Shown here: in pieces, positions 1 through 12,739 of the stretch
Layout: the number at the start of each line of letters is the position of its first letter
Numbering within the stretch: position 1 is the first letter of the stretch
Assembly (NCBI GenBank): GCA_000310025.1
Contig: FN648602.1
Span: forward strand, 40,704-104,703
Length of the DNA stretch: 64,000 nt
Direction: 5' to 3'
Source: Ectocarpus siliculosus
Lineage: Eukaryota; Sar; Phaeophyceae; Ectocarpales; Ectocarpaceae
The notes under the pieces: generated by a model
Database searches by the model: none
Told to the model about the DNA's origin: nothing
The model's input: only the letters and a program-made list of their open reading frames with translations
Position numbers and translations under genes: made by a program

Positions 1-3000
1 CGGCAATTGATGGCTCGAACACAAAACAAGACAGGAACAATCTACCTGCGCCGGGGTCCCTACTCTGGCTGCGTCCACGCCGCCGGTACAAAACCTACGC
101 ATTCGTCAAGGCTACCATCAGTTCATCAGCAAACCAAGCTTACCAGCTGAATGGTGTCGTTGACCAGCAGTTCTTTGAGAGCTGTGGGCAGGATCCCTCG
201 TCGGCGCTCTTCATACTTGAGGTGGAAAAGGACCGTGTAGCCGTCGCGTGCTGACAACTGTACGAGTGCAACTTGGCGACGAGGCCCGGATGGGCGCACA
301 CTCCACTCAATGTCGAATCCGAGCACCGCAGGAGCCGATGCCCGAGCGCGCCTCAACAGCTGAAGGCAAATTCTGCTGGAGAGCTCGCAGTTCTCGCTGG
401 CCACGCGCACCAATATCGGTGAGGCTCCGGCAGGGAACTCGAGATTTGGAAGCTGCCGCTCAGCTTCTTCAGCAAAGTATGTTGACAACGCAAAGTCTGG
501 CACATGTTGAGATGCTGGTCCAAGAGTTGACTGGATGATGTTCCCGTCTCCGCAGCACAAATCCGTCCAATACACCTGCGAAACGCCGGCGAGAACGCAA
601 GATCCTTTGATTGAGTCGTGTTCACAAATTTGAACAAGCGTTCTTAGTGGCCATTTCGATACCGGTACCAATAACACTCTCCATACACCCGGCAAGAGAT
701 ACCGGGGGTTCAGATCACCGACCACGGAACCCGACAGAATCGACGTACCTGGATGGGGCGGAATCCCTGAGTCAAGTACCGGTTGGCGAGCGCCTTCAGA
801 TGAGGAGCGATCTCGCCCAGAGATGCCACGCCCACTTGCCGTTTGGGGCGCTATTTGGGGCAATACAGAGATAGCAGAAGGGGTGGTAACCAGGAAGTTG
901 TAATCATGCCACAGACTTTGTGCATGCTGCAGCATCATTAGGTACAGTGTGGATTCACAAATAATGAGTCAACTAGGTCCAGTGAAAAGCCCCATCGCAG
1001 ACTCCGAATCGCAGCCCCTCACCTGCATCACCACTTGGCCGTACTCGTTGATGATGGTGTAAACTCCATGGAAACTTTTTCGTGGCTCACTCTGATGGCC
1101 TTCACAACCTTGTGCGATTCGTCACCCGCCAAGTTCGTGCCATCCACTAACTGCTGTTGCCGGTGGTACCAATGCTCCCTTCCCTCCATCACAATTTCGC
1201 ACGCACTCTTCAAGATAGCAGCGCTCGGCGGGCGGCCGTTGTATCCGCCTTGGTCACTGAACGAACCAAATCGCGGGGGCTTCTGTAGCAACTCGTTCTC
1301 CTTCGGGACAACAGATGGCTGATTCTGTCTTCTCCTCCTGTCCATGCGGGCGTAGTATCTGCGTCGAATTCGTTCGGGACAAGGATTAGCATCCAATACT
1401 TGCAGTCGGGCGACTTCGAATGGTATTTAGAATGGTTGTCATGCACTCGCACCTCTCCATACATTTTTATTTGATCAAGACAGCAGTGTACTTGCGGGCG
1501 AAATGCTCGCATGCAAACTACCTCCTCACCTTAGCTGCATCTTCATGAAGTGTTTGATGTGATTCTCTTTCAAATGATCTGCGAGGGTCTTCATCCCGAT
1601 GGGGCTCACAAGACTCTGCTCGATCCGAGTCACAAGCTTTGTGTCGAGGGCTGAACGTCGCAGGATCACCGCTGGAAACAACTCCACCAGGTCACGCGGA
1701 AGCTGCTTGAGGACGCCTGGGTGCCACGGAGCAAACTTGTAACCGTCGGCGACTCTACTGCCTGCTTTCCCTTTTCCTTTACCATTGGATTTGTTTTTGC
1801 AGCTCTTGCAGGCGTGTTGTTTGCCTATGATGTGGTAGTTGAAGTGCTCGCCATGGACGGTTCGGCTTTGTGGGTCCCATCCATCACAAACCACCTGCCA
1901 GGCGGGGACCCGGGAATCAACGAATATCGGCTTTGATAAACTTGAAAAGCTGTAAATGTTGCAGCTTGATATGCTATAGATGTTGCAGCAACACTGCTGT
2001 TGTAGACCTGCTACGGGTATAGGGGTTAAGTCGCAGACAGCAGCGGCCCAGTGGACCGTACATGTACGTAAACTACATAGACTATTTTCCGTAGATGCAG
2101 ACAAGTTTCATCTAACACAGCAGTAAACGCATGAATATGTACAAATACTCACATCGCTACAATTGCCGCAGCGCGGGCAAGGGGGCGCCTTGATGGTCTT
2201 GTCGAGCAATTCCCAAATGCACACGAACACGGGAGTAAGGTAGTGAGTCTCGAGGTCCGGCACGGCGGAGAGCAGCGGATCGTCCGGGAAGAACCATGGG
2301 GAACCACGATCCAGAGTTCCCGTCACACCCTGCTTTTGGGAGCCATGGCCCACCCGTTTGCTGATGCTGTCGACCCTCCGCTTCACCGTCCTGATAAACT
2401 TGGCCATGGCACTGCTCGGGGGCACATCTTGGAGTTCTTCACATGAACCTGCAGCGTGTGCTACTGCTGCTGTTGGCCCTGCTGTTGGCCCTGCTGCTGG
2501 CCCTGCTGTGGGAGCTGGTGCAGCTGGAGGCGGAATTCCTCCGCTGCTAGGCTGCGACGAGGCGGATGCTGCTGCACAATCAGCGGACCCAGAGCGTCCA
2601 CGCGACTCTCGCCCCGCCGACAGGCTAGCCATTCCCTCCTCAGCATGTACATCGCAAAACTTCCTGCTGTCGCTGCTGTCCTCTTGGCTGTGTCTCGGAT
2701 GCCTGTCGCAGCCGCCGACTGCGCATCTTCCGGTTTGGACAGGGCGTACCACCATACCAGGGGCAACCTCGGCAACAGACACCCCACCGGCAACAGACAC
2801 TCCACCTCGCATACTCCCGCCGTGGACTCCCCCCTCCGGTAATGGCGAGTTCGCCGTCGGACCATGTTGTCGTGCCCAGGGGTTGGCCATTTGCTGTGGC
2901 CCAAGATTGGGCTGTCGCGGTCCCTTAGGTCCAGTCCTCTTCGCATTTTCTTTCGTTGTCAACGACCCTGGCGGTCGACCTTTCCTCTTCGTGTTGCTTG

Positions 3001-3013
3001 AACTAGCTGACAT
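1..3013 (-). CDS. DUF6729-like zinc domain plus 3'-5' exonuclease gene, 5 exons seen, 3' end off window
   Basis: Exons that fit in phase: 3013-2153, 1930-1530, 1358-1023, 850-749, 575-144. All have GT donors (GTGAGT, GTGAGG, GTGAGG, GTACGT, GTAAGC) and AG acceptors. The start at 3013 opens MSAS and is followed by an AT-hook-like KRKGRPPGS. Exon 1 has Ala/Pro/Gly repeats, then Cys pairs (CPRCGNC). Exon 2 holds PAWQVVCDGWDP and HACKSCK, the pattern I associate with DUF6729. Exon 3 has GYNGRPPS and a DESHKVVK segment. Exon 5 holds LGFDIEW, the D-x-E exo I motif of DEDD 3'-5' exonucleases (WRN/RNase D type), then VALVQLS. The later exo motifs would lie beyond base 1. Exon 3 needs one extra base near 1072-1080 to keep frame (HEKV then FHGVYTIINEYG), so this copy is a pseudogene or carries a sequencing error. 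The role is unknown; such domain pairs also occur in transposon-like proteins. Exonuclease assignment fairly sure, DUF6729 moderately. Confidence 0.75.
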
Positions 3014-6000
3014 ATCGCGTGTGCAGATGGCATATCGTGTGTGCAGAGAGGAGCCCCGCGTGTGTGCCGTGGCCTGGCCTTGCGTGTGGTGGTGTGTAAC
3101 GTCGCTGCGGTCTCTCTGCTGCTGTCTGCTCTGCTCTCAAAGAGCGGCGGGATTAACCCTACTAACTTGGATTTAGACAAGACGCCAAGTAGGCGCCAAG
3201 TTAAATGGAGACAACTGATTGGCGGACGCCAAGTTAAATCTGTCCCGGTGGCTTTTTTTGCTGCCCAAATTTTCCGAAACTCCGGAACTTGTACAGAGGC
3301 GTTTGTCCAAATAGTCTATTTTCGAAAAATCCGGAACGAACCTGGACCCGAAAATTTGTACCCAGTAGCTTCCAAATTTCCAAATTTTCAAGCATACCGG
3401 CGGCATCGGTCCTACAACCCCCAGTCAAGGGTGCCACAGGCCGTACCACAAGGGCTAAGCAACAGCAGATCTAGCTGAGATGTTGTCTGGGCTATGGCGG
3501 ACGGCAGCAAACGTGGTGTGACCCCTGTTGCGGTGTTTTTTTCTCGACGGGGCAGCGCGCGCCTGCCTCTGTCCGATCGAGAGGAAATGCTCCTAACGAG
3601 GTGCACGTAGCAGCTATCTCACCGCGACAGCAGGGCTGAGCACAGGGGTGGTCATGTCGATGGTCGTTCATGGCCTTGTTCCCAAGACGCAGCAGGCTGC
3701 TGTCGTGCCGCGGCGCCTAAATGGGGACGAGCACACACTTCCGTGCTTCCTTGCGGACATCTGTAGGCGGCGACACTCTCGAGGATGGAGGTACGCATCG
3801 ATGAACGAGTACGCGTTCAACTGGAGCAGCTGGCACATACCCTGAGCACAAGGACGAGTCTACCAGGCAAGTGGGAAGAGATTGAGGCAGACGGGCATGC
3901 CCTGTTCGTCTCCAGTAACCCGTTCGCGCTTTGGTTCCCCGCCCTCTGCTATTATTCTACTGCTGCTGTGACCCGCTCTTTTTCCTGTCTTGTGTGGTGA
4001 ACCGATACGCATATCTGCTCTTGTTTATGCATACACCATGCGTGTATCCTTTGAGTACCCGCCCGCTGTCACGCTGGCTGGAAATGACAACCTCTTCTAC
4101 TCGAGGCTCAACCTTTGTACAAGTACCTTGGTCCATCAGTTTTTCGGTGTCTTACTGCTGTAGTTCTTTTAGACTCCATGTATTTCTGTATTCGGTGTTG
4201 TTGCTCATCGAACACGGCTGGCTGTGCTGTGCTGTGGCATCGCATCATGTGCAGGAACATGCGACGGCATTGGCGCGCTGTCGAAGATTCGTTCGCCTTG
4301 CCTACTTGTGGCGGACATGGTCGAGAGCTTCATACTTCGACCTCACACCGTACTATTGGCGTTGCGGAGGAGCTGACCTTCGTGTCCCGTGGCACCAACG
4401 ACGAAACCGTTCTATGCACGCCTAGCAGGCGGACCTACTGCTGCTTGCTGTGGAGGTATGTGCGGTACATCTACAATCTACACACACATGTGACACCTCT
4501 TCAGCCAACTGTTATTAGCGTTTCTGTAAATGAACGCGTGAAATTGCCCGTAACAGCAGCAAAAGGGTCAGTTGGGTCTGTATTGGCGTGGGCACAGCAC
4601 CAGCAGTTTCGCAGCGTTCGTTTGCGGCGATGTACTGTAGATTCGGACCACGCCACTGGTTGTAGTTCTAGATCTCTCCTGGACTGCTTGTAGCCCGTTG
4701 AGTCGACTCCAGAGGCGGAGCTTGCGTTGGAGCTGCAACCTAGGTAGGGGTGAAAGTAATGCGTATTTCGGCAAACCCTGTGGAGCATTGTCGGAAGGAA
4801 GGGGTTTGAAGCAGACAACCAACTTGACTGAGGTGCCCCGTCCGGAACCCAATTTGTTTCGCGGTGTTTCGGTACTGGTTTGTGCTGTTTAATTTGACTC
4901 GTGGGTTATCTTTCGACCTGAGTCACAAACCCAAAGAAGATGAGAATTCAATCATGTCTGCAAGGGCTTCAACCCTTCCCTTCCAACGCCTGCACACCAC
5001 CCTGGACCCACCTACAACAACAGATACCGGCTATTCCCGCGTGTGCCTCCCGAGACCGCCTTTCGAAAAAAAGGCCGAAAACGCCGTAGCGTTTCCATTC
5101 GGGATTTGGTTTAAGTACCTGGTACTACTTTGAGTAACGTATGGTGCAGGACATGAAGTGGGACGGGGGGTGCTTCCCGAGACGCTACGCTAACTGAAGA
5201 GAAACAGTAACAACGAGGTGTCGCCGTCATCCCCCCAACCCTCTTCACCCATCCCTTCCCCCAGCCGTGGGCCTCCTGCGAGCATTTCTTTTGTTATTGC
5301 GACATTAATTTGTTCGGAACAAATGTTGACAATGCTCCTTTCGTGCGGTGGGTCCTGGGTTGTGAGTTGGATACATGGCATCAGCTAACCGGAACCCAAC
5401 TGTTGTGTTGTAATCTTGCCCCTGCGAATTTTGTCGTCATCTAATGCTTAAGGCGAGCATCCAACGATGCGTTGCCGACTAAACATCAAGAACACTGGCA
5501 TGGATAAGCGAGCGGGGTCCGGCGAAGTCGACACGCGCATGACGATGACGATACTGCTGGACGAACAGCGTGGATACCGTCCGGACACAACCTGGTCCGG
5601 GCTAGGAAATGATTTGGTCGGGCGGGCGGGCAATGTTGCGTGGACGTGCTGCCTCGAGGAGACTGTAGATTTGGGATCGTGGGCAGGGGGTAGAGGAGCC
5701 CTCGCTTGGGCTGGGTCGGTGACGGCGGAGGGCGACAGGTGCTTGTGTATTTGCTGTGCGGGGGGGGGTGTTGTTGTCTAGGTTGGGACCAAGGGAGTCA
5801 TCAGCGAGAGGGAGGCCGTGGACGAACGAGGGATTGTTGGGTCGGGTTGCGCCATTTCGACAAGCACACACTGGCCGCTACACGGACAAGGGCAGCGAGA
5901 ACGTTTCGGTAGGCGGTCTTCCATTTGGAGTTGATTTTTGTTTGCTGTCTTCTTCATGGAGAGGTGCTGTGTAAGGTTTTCTTATGTCTAACACCAGCCC

Positions 6001-8369
6001 CTATCAAAAACGCTGAAGGAGTACGTGGCAGACAAATATCCCCCTGCGATGTGCGCTTGCAGCCTTTGCGCTTGGTGTCTTTGCTTGGTATATTGTTGTT
6101 CCTGTTCTCAGTGTGCTGCTGCAAAGCACCGCGTAGAGGTGCTTGCCTGTACGACGGAGTTGTGACTTGGTGTGCTCTTTCAATAAATATAAGACTAGGG
6201 TTAAGGATTGGCCCCCCGCCCCCCAATGGGGCTGTGGGCCAACGTCCAGGACGGATGGTGGTGAGTGTCCGGGAGGACGGAAAGAAGAAGAAGGGGAGAG
6301 GATTTGTAAGGGCGGGAAGAAGGGACGGTGTTGGGAGAGGCAAGGAAGTGATGAAGAATTTCGGCACTCGACGAGCGCGCGGTCCCGTCGGGGGTGAAAG
6401 GAACATGTCAGTCCGTAGTCTTGTCTATCGGAATCGAAAAGCCGAAAAATCGAGGTATACATTATGTACACAACGACGGAGAAGGCCGACGAGGAAGGTA
6501 TGAAGAGAGGAAATTGCACCCCACGTTCGAACTCGGGGTGAAACCCCCCGCAAGGATGGAGTGCGAAGGGAACAAAAAAAACCCGGAGACGTCGACGTTT
6601 GTTTGCGTCGTGGAGCGATCCTTCTGTATATCGCAGGTACTCACCAACGCAAAACGGGGAGGTAAAATACCCATCGTGAAAGTCAAAGCGCAGGTCATAG
6701 CTGCATATTACGCATGCGCGGAGAATTTACCACACGGAGACTTATCAACAAGAAGTTTGAAGGCCGGCTGAGAAGGTTTGAAGACACAAACACTTACGCG
6801 GCGACGATGGCAAGCGCAACGTCAAAACTTCACAACAACAAGAAGAAAAGTGCATACAAAAAAAGAAAAGGCCGGATGGCGACCTATGGCTCTCTCTCTC
6901 AGAATGAAGGGATTCCCACAATTTCCAACAGGTAGTCCACAAGTATCGAGGAGGACGTCGGGACGGTTTTTAATGTGGAGACAACAACAACAACAACAAC
7001 GATGAAGGTTGACCCGTCCTGCGTCGTTCAGTGTAGAATGATAAATGCAAAAGATGTACTGCGTAAAGATCCAGCGGTGTTTTTCGGCAGTGACAAAGAA
7101 ATATGCGACCACATGCCGCGAAAAAAAATAAAGTTGAGCGGGATACTCTATTATTCTATAGTAAATAGAACACCGCCTTCTCTGTTGTTGCAGGCAGGTT
7201 TGCTTCCACAACCCGGGAACCCAACCCACTCTTGTATTTCGGCCTACAAGACTCCAATCGACACAAGCACCGGTAGGAGAGTGCGTGGGAGATGCCGTGA
7301 CAGCACAACTCCACTCTCCTACGACATCTATGTACAGTAGCTGCTGTCGTTGTAGCACCATGTGGAAGATCTCCGAGGGGTCCTCCTGCGCGGTAACGAC
7401 AACATGGCGAGAGCTCTACGTGTACGTGTCGTCGACACATGTGGCAGCCGCGCGACACACGAACGGATGTTTGCATCGCACTGAACTATGCTTCGCCGTG
7501 GCAGGAAGTATCCCATCCCGTTAGGTCGCTGCGGTACTTGTAGCACGCGGACGTCGTTCGGCGTCTAGTCCATACTGCTGTAGCAAAAACACAGCAGCAG
7601 TAATCGAGCTATGCATGAAATAGTTTGCTCTGGTTCACTTTTGCCTCCACAACCCGAGAATCCCACTGCTGTATCTTGACCTACAAGACTCCAATCAACA
7701 AACCAGCACTGGCAGAAGTGCGTGGAAGATGCTGTGACAGCACAACTAAGTCGACACTCGTACGACTTCCATGTAAAGTCGGCGTCTGGTCCATACTGCT
7801 GTAGAAATTCAAAAATCGAGCCATCTTTTTTTTGTTTTTTTCCATACTAATAACAAGAAATCTATCACGTCACGACGACCATCCTGTAAGTATATATATA
7901 ACATGATAATAGGTTGTGCGGATCCCATGCAGATCACGAGCGTTCCTGGTGATGTCGTGATAGCACACCCCCCACACTAAATTTAGGTTTGAAGGGGTTA
8001 TTGTTGCGGAATGAGGACTGCCACTCTACGGAGGAGAATGAAACGATGAAGATGCCGGGAGAAATGCCTCGGGCATTGGCCAGCCGCGTACGAAAAAAAC
8101 TATAATGCCCCAGGGCGAACTTAAAGTTTTGAGCTTCGGCGAGTTTTTTGGGGGGGAGATTACCATGGAGGGGGGTGTTCTGTACGGTAAGTGACGTGCT
8201 AGCCCGCACGAAATAGCTCAAGCTCCCGTGGGGAGGTGGCGTTTGTAGTTTACACACCACGAACAACAAAATGTTGGGGATCTTATTCACGTGGAAGAAT
8301 GCGTTTGGCCCTTCAAGCAAAGTGCAGCATACCATGACCACCGGAGCATGATTAGTGCGATCTCCATTC
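3014..8369. other. Long stretch without recognisable gene
   Basis: I see no conserved protein in any frame. Frames of 60-190 codons exist, but they overlap on both strands and have no recognisable domain. The stretch contains short GACGCCAAGT/GCGCCAAGTTAAAT repeats (3178-3240), AT-rich TTCCAAATTT blocks (3250-3400) that resemble the inner ends of the large inverted repeat elsewhere in the window, poly-G and poly-A runs, and a direct duplication at 7.2-7.8 kb. Unrecognised intergenic DNA or decayed transposons. Confidence 0.5.
7186..7803. repeat. Two diverged direct copies of a ~200-bp segment
   Basis: A block beginning near 7198 (CTTCCACAACCCGGGAA, then CCTACAAGACTCCAATC, then GCCGTGACAGCACAACT) recurs near 7648 with scattered differences. 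The companion segment GGCGTCTAGTCCATACTGCT at about 7558 recurs at about 7781. The copies lie about 220-450 bp apart in the same orientation. No coding content seen. Confidence 0.65.
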
Positions 8370-10875
8370 TCTTCCTGAAAATCACGCACGTGGCAGGTCG
8401 CCCCAAAGAAGGAGCCTACGTGACAACGACATACACAAGGAACCACACACATCTCCACGTTGACTGGCCCTTCGTCAAGCGTGCTACTACACGAAAAAAA
8501 AAAAAAGCCGGGCATGGGTGTCAGGCCGAAGTGTATTTTGGAGCATCGGCTCAGCTCTCTTTCCTGTTACCCCCAGTACGAACGAACGCGTGCCACAAAA
8601 ATATTTGCACCTGTGTCAGCAAGGTGCCATTCAATTCTCACGCAATGCTTGTTTCCTGAAGAGAACCTTTGCTACAAATATTTATTGCGTATAGCACGAC
8701 GACGCAAATTACGAATGAATGCTTTGCTTCGTCTTTGAAAACAAGTACATACGCCACCGTTTTACGAGTGGCTAGGAACAAGAAAAAAAAAGGTGTAGTT
8801 GCCACCGTACCGTCCCCGCCGTCCTTTCAAACCAGCAGTGGCCATGTGCGTGGGCCTTCCAGGAACCACACCGACATGCATAACCAAGCACGAATGCGAG
8901 GGACGCCAAAACCCGAACGTATCGAAAACACGTTGTGCTAAACGAATGCGTCCCAGAAAATATTTCGCCATCATGCAAGCACGCCACCTAGATCACCCCT
9001 AGAACAACAAGCCCCCCTTATATCCCCCCACGCAATTCCTGCTCGCTCACATCCCTCCCTCATGCTGCGAGATATCCCCCCACCGCTCCGTCCACCTGCG
9101 CCATTTTTTACCATCGAAAAAATACGTGAGAAGGGCGATCGGGGGGAGGTCAGGTGGGTAAAACAGGCACGGCAACTTTGCTGCTGTACAACTTTGTGTT
9201 TCTTTCTGGTGCCCCGATCTGCCACTTCGTTTCGCAAGCACTGATGGGACAGCTCAGAAAAGGTGTTCCTTCTTACTGATACAAGCGGAGAATGACACTA
9301 AGATGTGATGGTGCAACCTCATTCTGTTGCAGGAAGAAAATCAAAGGGGTTGCCTGAATCGATTTTGGCTTTCGGGGAGAGGTTTGGTTACACTTTGATA
9401 GTTGGGGCATCACCTTCACTATTTCGTTCTTGACAGTAGTAGTCGGTGACCCATTTCTCCGCGCTGTATCCTGGTTGTCGAGCTCTTCTTTCGCGCCAGC
9501 TGCGTCTCTTGCTCTCGGCAAGGTCTTTCTTCTACCAGTCGTCTACTCGGTCACGCGAGGAACGTAATTTTTTTCATCTTCTTCTAGCTTCATGAGGTGC
9601 GGTCGCCGGCTGCAGCGGCATTTCGCCTTGATGGCGTAAAAAAGAAGTGGCAACGGTGCGGGACGCTCAGTCAAATATTGCATAGTAGCAGAGTCGCACC
9701 CCAGAAATCTGGCGAGTGCAGGCGAGCAGAGAACGGTAGGTCTAGGTAAACACGTACCAGTTTTTTCTCGCGTCCTGGTCAGGCATGTTCGGTGTCGGCA
9801 ACGGTCGGAGGGGTGATGGGGCGTATTCCGACAAAAGCATTGTACTCGTACAATACAATCCACACTCTGTCTCACAAGGACCGCTGGCAGAATGGCTGTT
9901 GCTGTACTTCTAGACGAACACGCCACAACGCATGAATGAGCGCAAAAAATGGTGCACATGGTATGCGTGTCACTACAAAAGATTAACGATATACCACTGC
10001 TGCCGACTTGACCGACGGATTACAGCAGGTTTCGGCGATACTACTGCTGTATCCGCGACAGGCAGAAAGTAGACGGCGTGTAGTCTAGATTGTACGTAGA
10101 ATACAAGTACTCTCGGCATGTATTTGCCCACACGTACAAAATGTACAGACATGCAGCGGTGGATCACAAAGTAGGTACAGCACCTCCGTGGCACCAGCAT
10201 GTTTTGATATGTATGTATGCTACAGACTCAAGAGGACACATGTGGGTGCAGCAGCTTGTACCATGAATACCACCCGGCACATGCTTCGACTTGCAGTGCG
10301 AGACAAAGAGTTGGGAGTAGCGCGGGTGCGAGCGAGTGCGGTGAGACAAAAGAGAGGGGACGAGAGCGACACACACACACACACACCAGGCGGCGTAGAC
10401 AGAAAACTCGCTTCCCACAGACCTGTTAGTGTAACCTCGAGGCCCGAGACATGATGGCTTCTCCTTTCAACAACCTGGCTGGCGTTATCCAGCAAGTAGG
10501 ACATGCTCTCGGTATCGTGTTGCTTCGCGCTTCGCCTTGGCCCGGGGTGTTGCCTGGCGCCGAGCAGGGAAAACTGCATGCGGCTGGACCTACAGCAGCG
10601 CCATTAACCGCCCTGTCTGCTGAATCCAGCCGAGACTTGCCCTTGGTGACCACCAACCCTATCTATGTTGGGCCCTACCATGGTATCGCGCGTGTGGGGT
10701 CGTTGTCTGTGGAGTGCGGGGTGTGGTTGAAGGGGCATGCCCTCTCGCCATCACATGCGGCAAGATTTATTTGGAAAGTTGCCTGCAGCGTATATAAAAT
10801 GAGCCGTTCGGTTCCAAATATTTGGCGCCAACAATTTGGAAATTTTTGAACAAAAATTTGGAATGTATAAAACGC
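8370..10875 (+). repeat. Left arm of a large, diverged inverted repeat
   Basis: This stretch matches the reverse complement of about 60304-63170. Landmarks shared in order: TGTCAGGCCGAAGT followed by TTTTGGAGCAT (8520-8550), the GCAATGCTTGTTTCCT block (8645), CTCGACAACCAGGATACAGCGCG (opposite strand, 9460-9490), ATTACAGCAGGTTTCGGCGA (10020), a CA-microsatellite near 10370, CTTGCCCTTGGTGACCAC (10637), and a terminal AT-rich TTCCAAATATTTGG block (10820). By eye identity is around 80%, with indels. No convincing coding region within; short frames are not conserved between the arms. Possibly a decayed transposon copy. Confidence 0.75.
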
Positions 10876-10894
10876 CCCTAAGAAAAGCTCGCTT

Positions 10895-10964
10895 TCGCCG
10901 GGATTCGAACCCCTGACCTGACCTCTAGAAGGTTTCGCGGATACCAACTAGACCACCGGGGCGA
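10895..10964 (-). tRNA. tRNA-like sequence with A and B boxes; probably pseudo-tRNA or tRNA-derived repeat
   Basis: Read on the minus strand, the 70-nt stretch starts TCGCC and ends GGCGA (5-bp acceptor-like pairing). It contains an A-box-like TGGTCTAGTTGG and an exact B-box GGTTCGAATCC. The T-stem is only partly paired and the anticodon arm (ACCTTCTAGAGGT) is short, so no anticodon can be assigned safely. Pol III box content is clear; a functional tRNA is doubtful. Confidence 0.4.
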
Positions 10965-11287
10965 CCGGAACAATATGTACTAATGAAAGCCCCCCCTACC
11001 CCTAGTGGGCGGGTGGAACACAATCAGAAGGGAGATCAAGGCACGAGGAGAAGAGGTGGAAAAAATTTGGTATCGTGGCACAATTTGACGGATCTGTACA
11101 TTAATCGTGAATAGGAAGGCGCAAGACGGAGATGTTTTGTGGATGATGCAGGTAAGGTGAGAATACGAAAACAACCTCCGTACGTGGGGACCTTGGTACC
11201 GGCCAAAGATGGTATTATCCGTTGAGACAGATTTGACGCTCATTCCGCCCTGACGGGTTTAGGTGTCGAGCATGTGGTGCACGTAAG
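10965..11287. other. No feature recognised
   Basis: I see no gene or clear repeat between the tRNA-like sequence and the 1.05-kb inverted-repeat element. Confidence 0.5.
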
Positions 11288-12346
11288 ACCCTTCTTTATG
11301 GAAACATCATCTTGCAACTATATCTTGGCATTTTGACCCAAGATTTGCTCACAATATATCTCCGCGAAGATTTGCAGTATCGCGATTTATGGGGGAAATA
11401 TCTTGAATGTTGAAAAAGCGCCGTGCGTGTTGTTCCTCTCTTCTGCTTGAAGTTGATAAAGGCACAACGGCCACTTGGTCCACAGAAAATGCCGAGGTGT
11501 GGCGAAAAGCGAGCATGACGCAGTTGTAGAAGGGGCGTCCCCCCCTGAGCTGTATTGCCTCAACACTGTAGGTGGATACTAGCGATGGGCGCCTACCCGG
11601 GGTGCAAAATAGGAGCCGTTTGCCCACGAGCTCATGTCAAGCGGAGAAACAAAAATGTTTCATTGCTGTCCAACTGACAAGAAAGTGCATCAACCCGAGG
11701 ACGATGACACCCATGCACGTATCTCACTATGTGGCAGGCGTACCGAGGTAAAACCTCCGGCGCTGTCATCTGCACTCACGGATATGGCTCGGGTGCAAAC
11801 GGTTTGGGTGTGGGGTGATTCGATGAAGAGACAGAAGCGTCGCACACGACAGAGCAGTGTTGGCAAAACGTTCCTCCTGCTCTATTTTTCCACTTCAAAA
11901 TAAAGTACTCTTTGAACGGTCCCTCCACAGACTGGTGATGACGCACGTGGAACGAGTCAGGGCAAATATGCATTGTTTTCGACCGCCTTGGTTGTTTTCG
12001 TTCGCTGTCGGCGCCCGTGGCGCCGACACAGTGACGCCAGGGTGCGTTAGAGACCCTTGGGAGTGTGACACGTGCAGATTTCATGGCGTCATGGACGATT
12101 AGGTTGACTGACCTTCGGTGATCGCGCCGCACCCAGGCAATATTTGTTACGCCGCCTCAAGATTTGTCGGAAGGCTCCTTTCGACAGATCTTGGGTCAAG
12201 ATTTGTCCGAAAGGGCAGAATTCGGGCCTCGAAAAATCTTGGCGAAGATATATCGGAAGATTTCGCTCCCATAAATCGTGAAACTGGCAGATCTTGGCCA
12301 AGATCAAGATTTATCGACAAGATTTTGTTCCCATAAATCGGGGTCT
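11288..12346 (-). mobile_element. MITE-like ~1.05-kb element with terminal inverted repeats, copy 1
   Basis: A near-complete inverse copy lies at 34712-35758. Read in the orientation of copy 2 it begins ACCCCGATTTATGGGAACA. The reverse complement of its other end reads ACCCTTCTTTATGGAAACA, so the termini form imperfect inverted repeats. TTTATGGG and AAATCTTGG submotifs recur inside both ends. A ~120-codon frame is open in both copies (MRRDHRRSVNLIV start, minus strand here), ending in a Cys/His-rich CPDSFHVRHH...CQHC segment. No transposase is recognisable, so the element would need one in trans. I could not identify a target-site duplication. Confidence 0.65.
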
Positions 12347-12739
12347 AATGTCAGGAATGATGGATTAACGACGTGAAAGAAGTTGTTGTTATTATGAGGT
12401 GGAGTAGACGAACGTGAAGCGCAAGTGAGCTGTCTGTCGCTTTGTCCGGGTCCACTCGACCCCACGGCGCACGGTACACGCGCAAGTCCCAGATGAAATA
12501 CAGTGATCTGACCTATAAACGAAGGGGTGAGGCCCCCCCGGTGTAAGACGACGTTTGGATCTTGAAAGGGTTACGCATGTCGATTGACGAAAAAACATCG
12601 TGTAAATTAATTGCTCGCAAACCGTTGTCGACCGGTCACTTTACTTGAAAATAGACTAGGTAAAACATTCAAAAATATATCACGTTTTTTTTGCTGTTGT
12701 TGTGTAACTGGGCGGAGTCTTTGGCGGATATTTGACGCT
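12347..12739. other. No feature recognised
   Basis: Short stretch between the MITE-like element and the old gag remnant. It contains a T-run at 12687 and no supported gene. Confidence 0.45.

Noticed and set aside
2358..3176. Plus-strand 272-codon frame opposite exon 1 of the exonuclease gene
   Set aside because: It is a shadow of the Ala/Pro/Gly-rich minus-strand exon; no domain of its own.
10188..10849. Coding frames within the left inverted-repeat arm
   Set aside because: The equivalent frames are not kept in the right arm; differences include frame-breaking indels.
11857..12102. 81-codon frame shared by both MITE-like copies
   Set aside because: It overlaps the other shared frame on the opposite strand; sharing follows from recent copy identity, so I list only the longer frame as a question.
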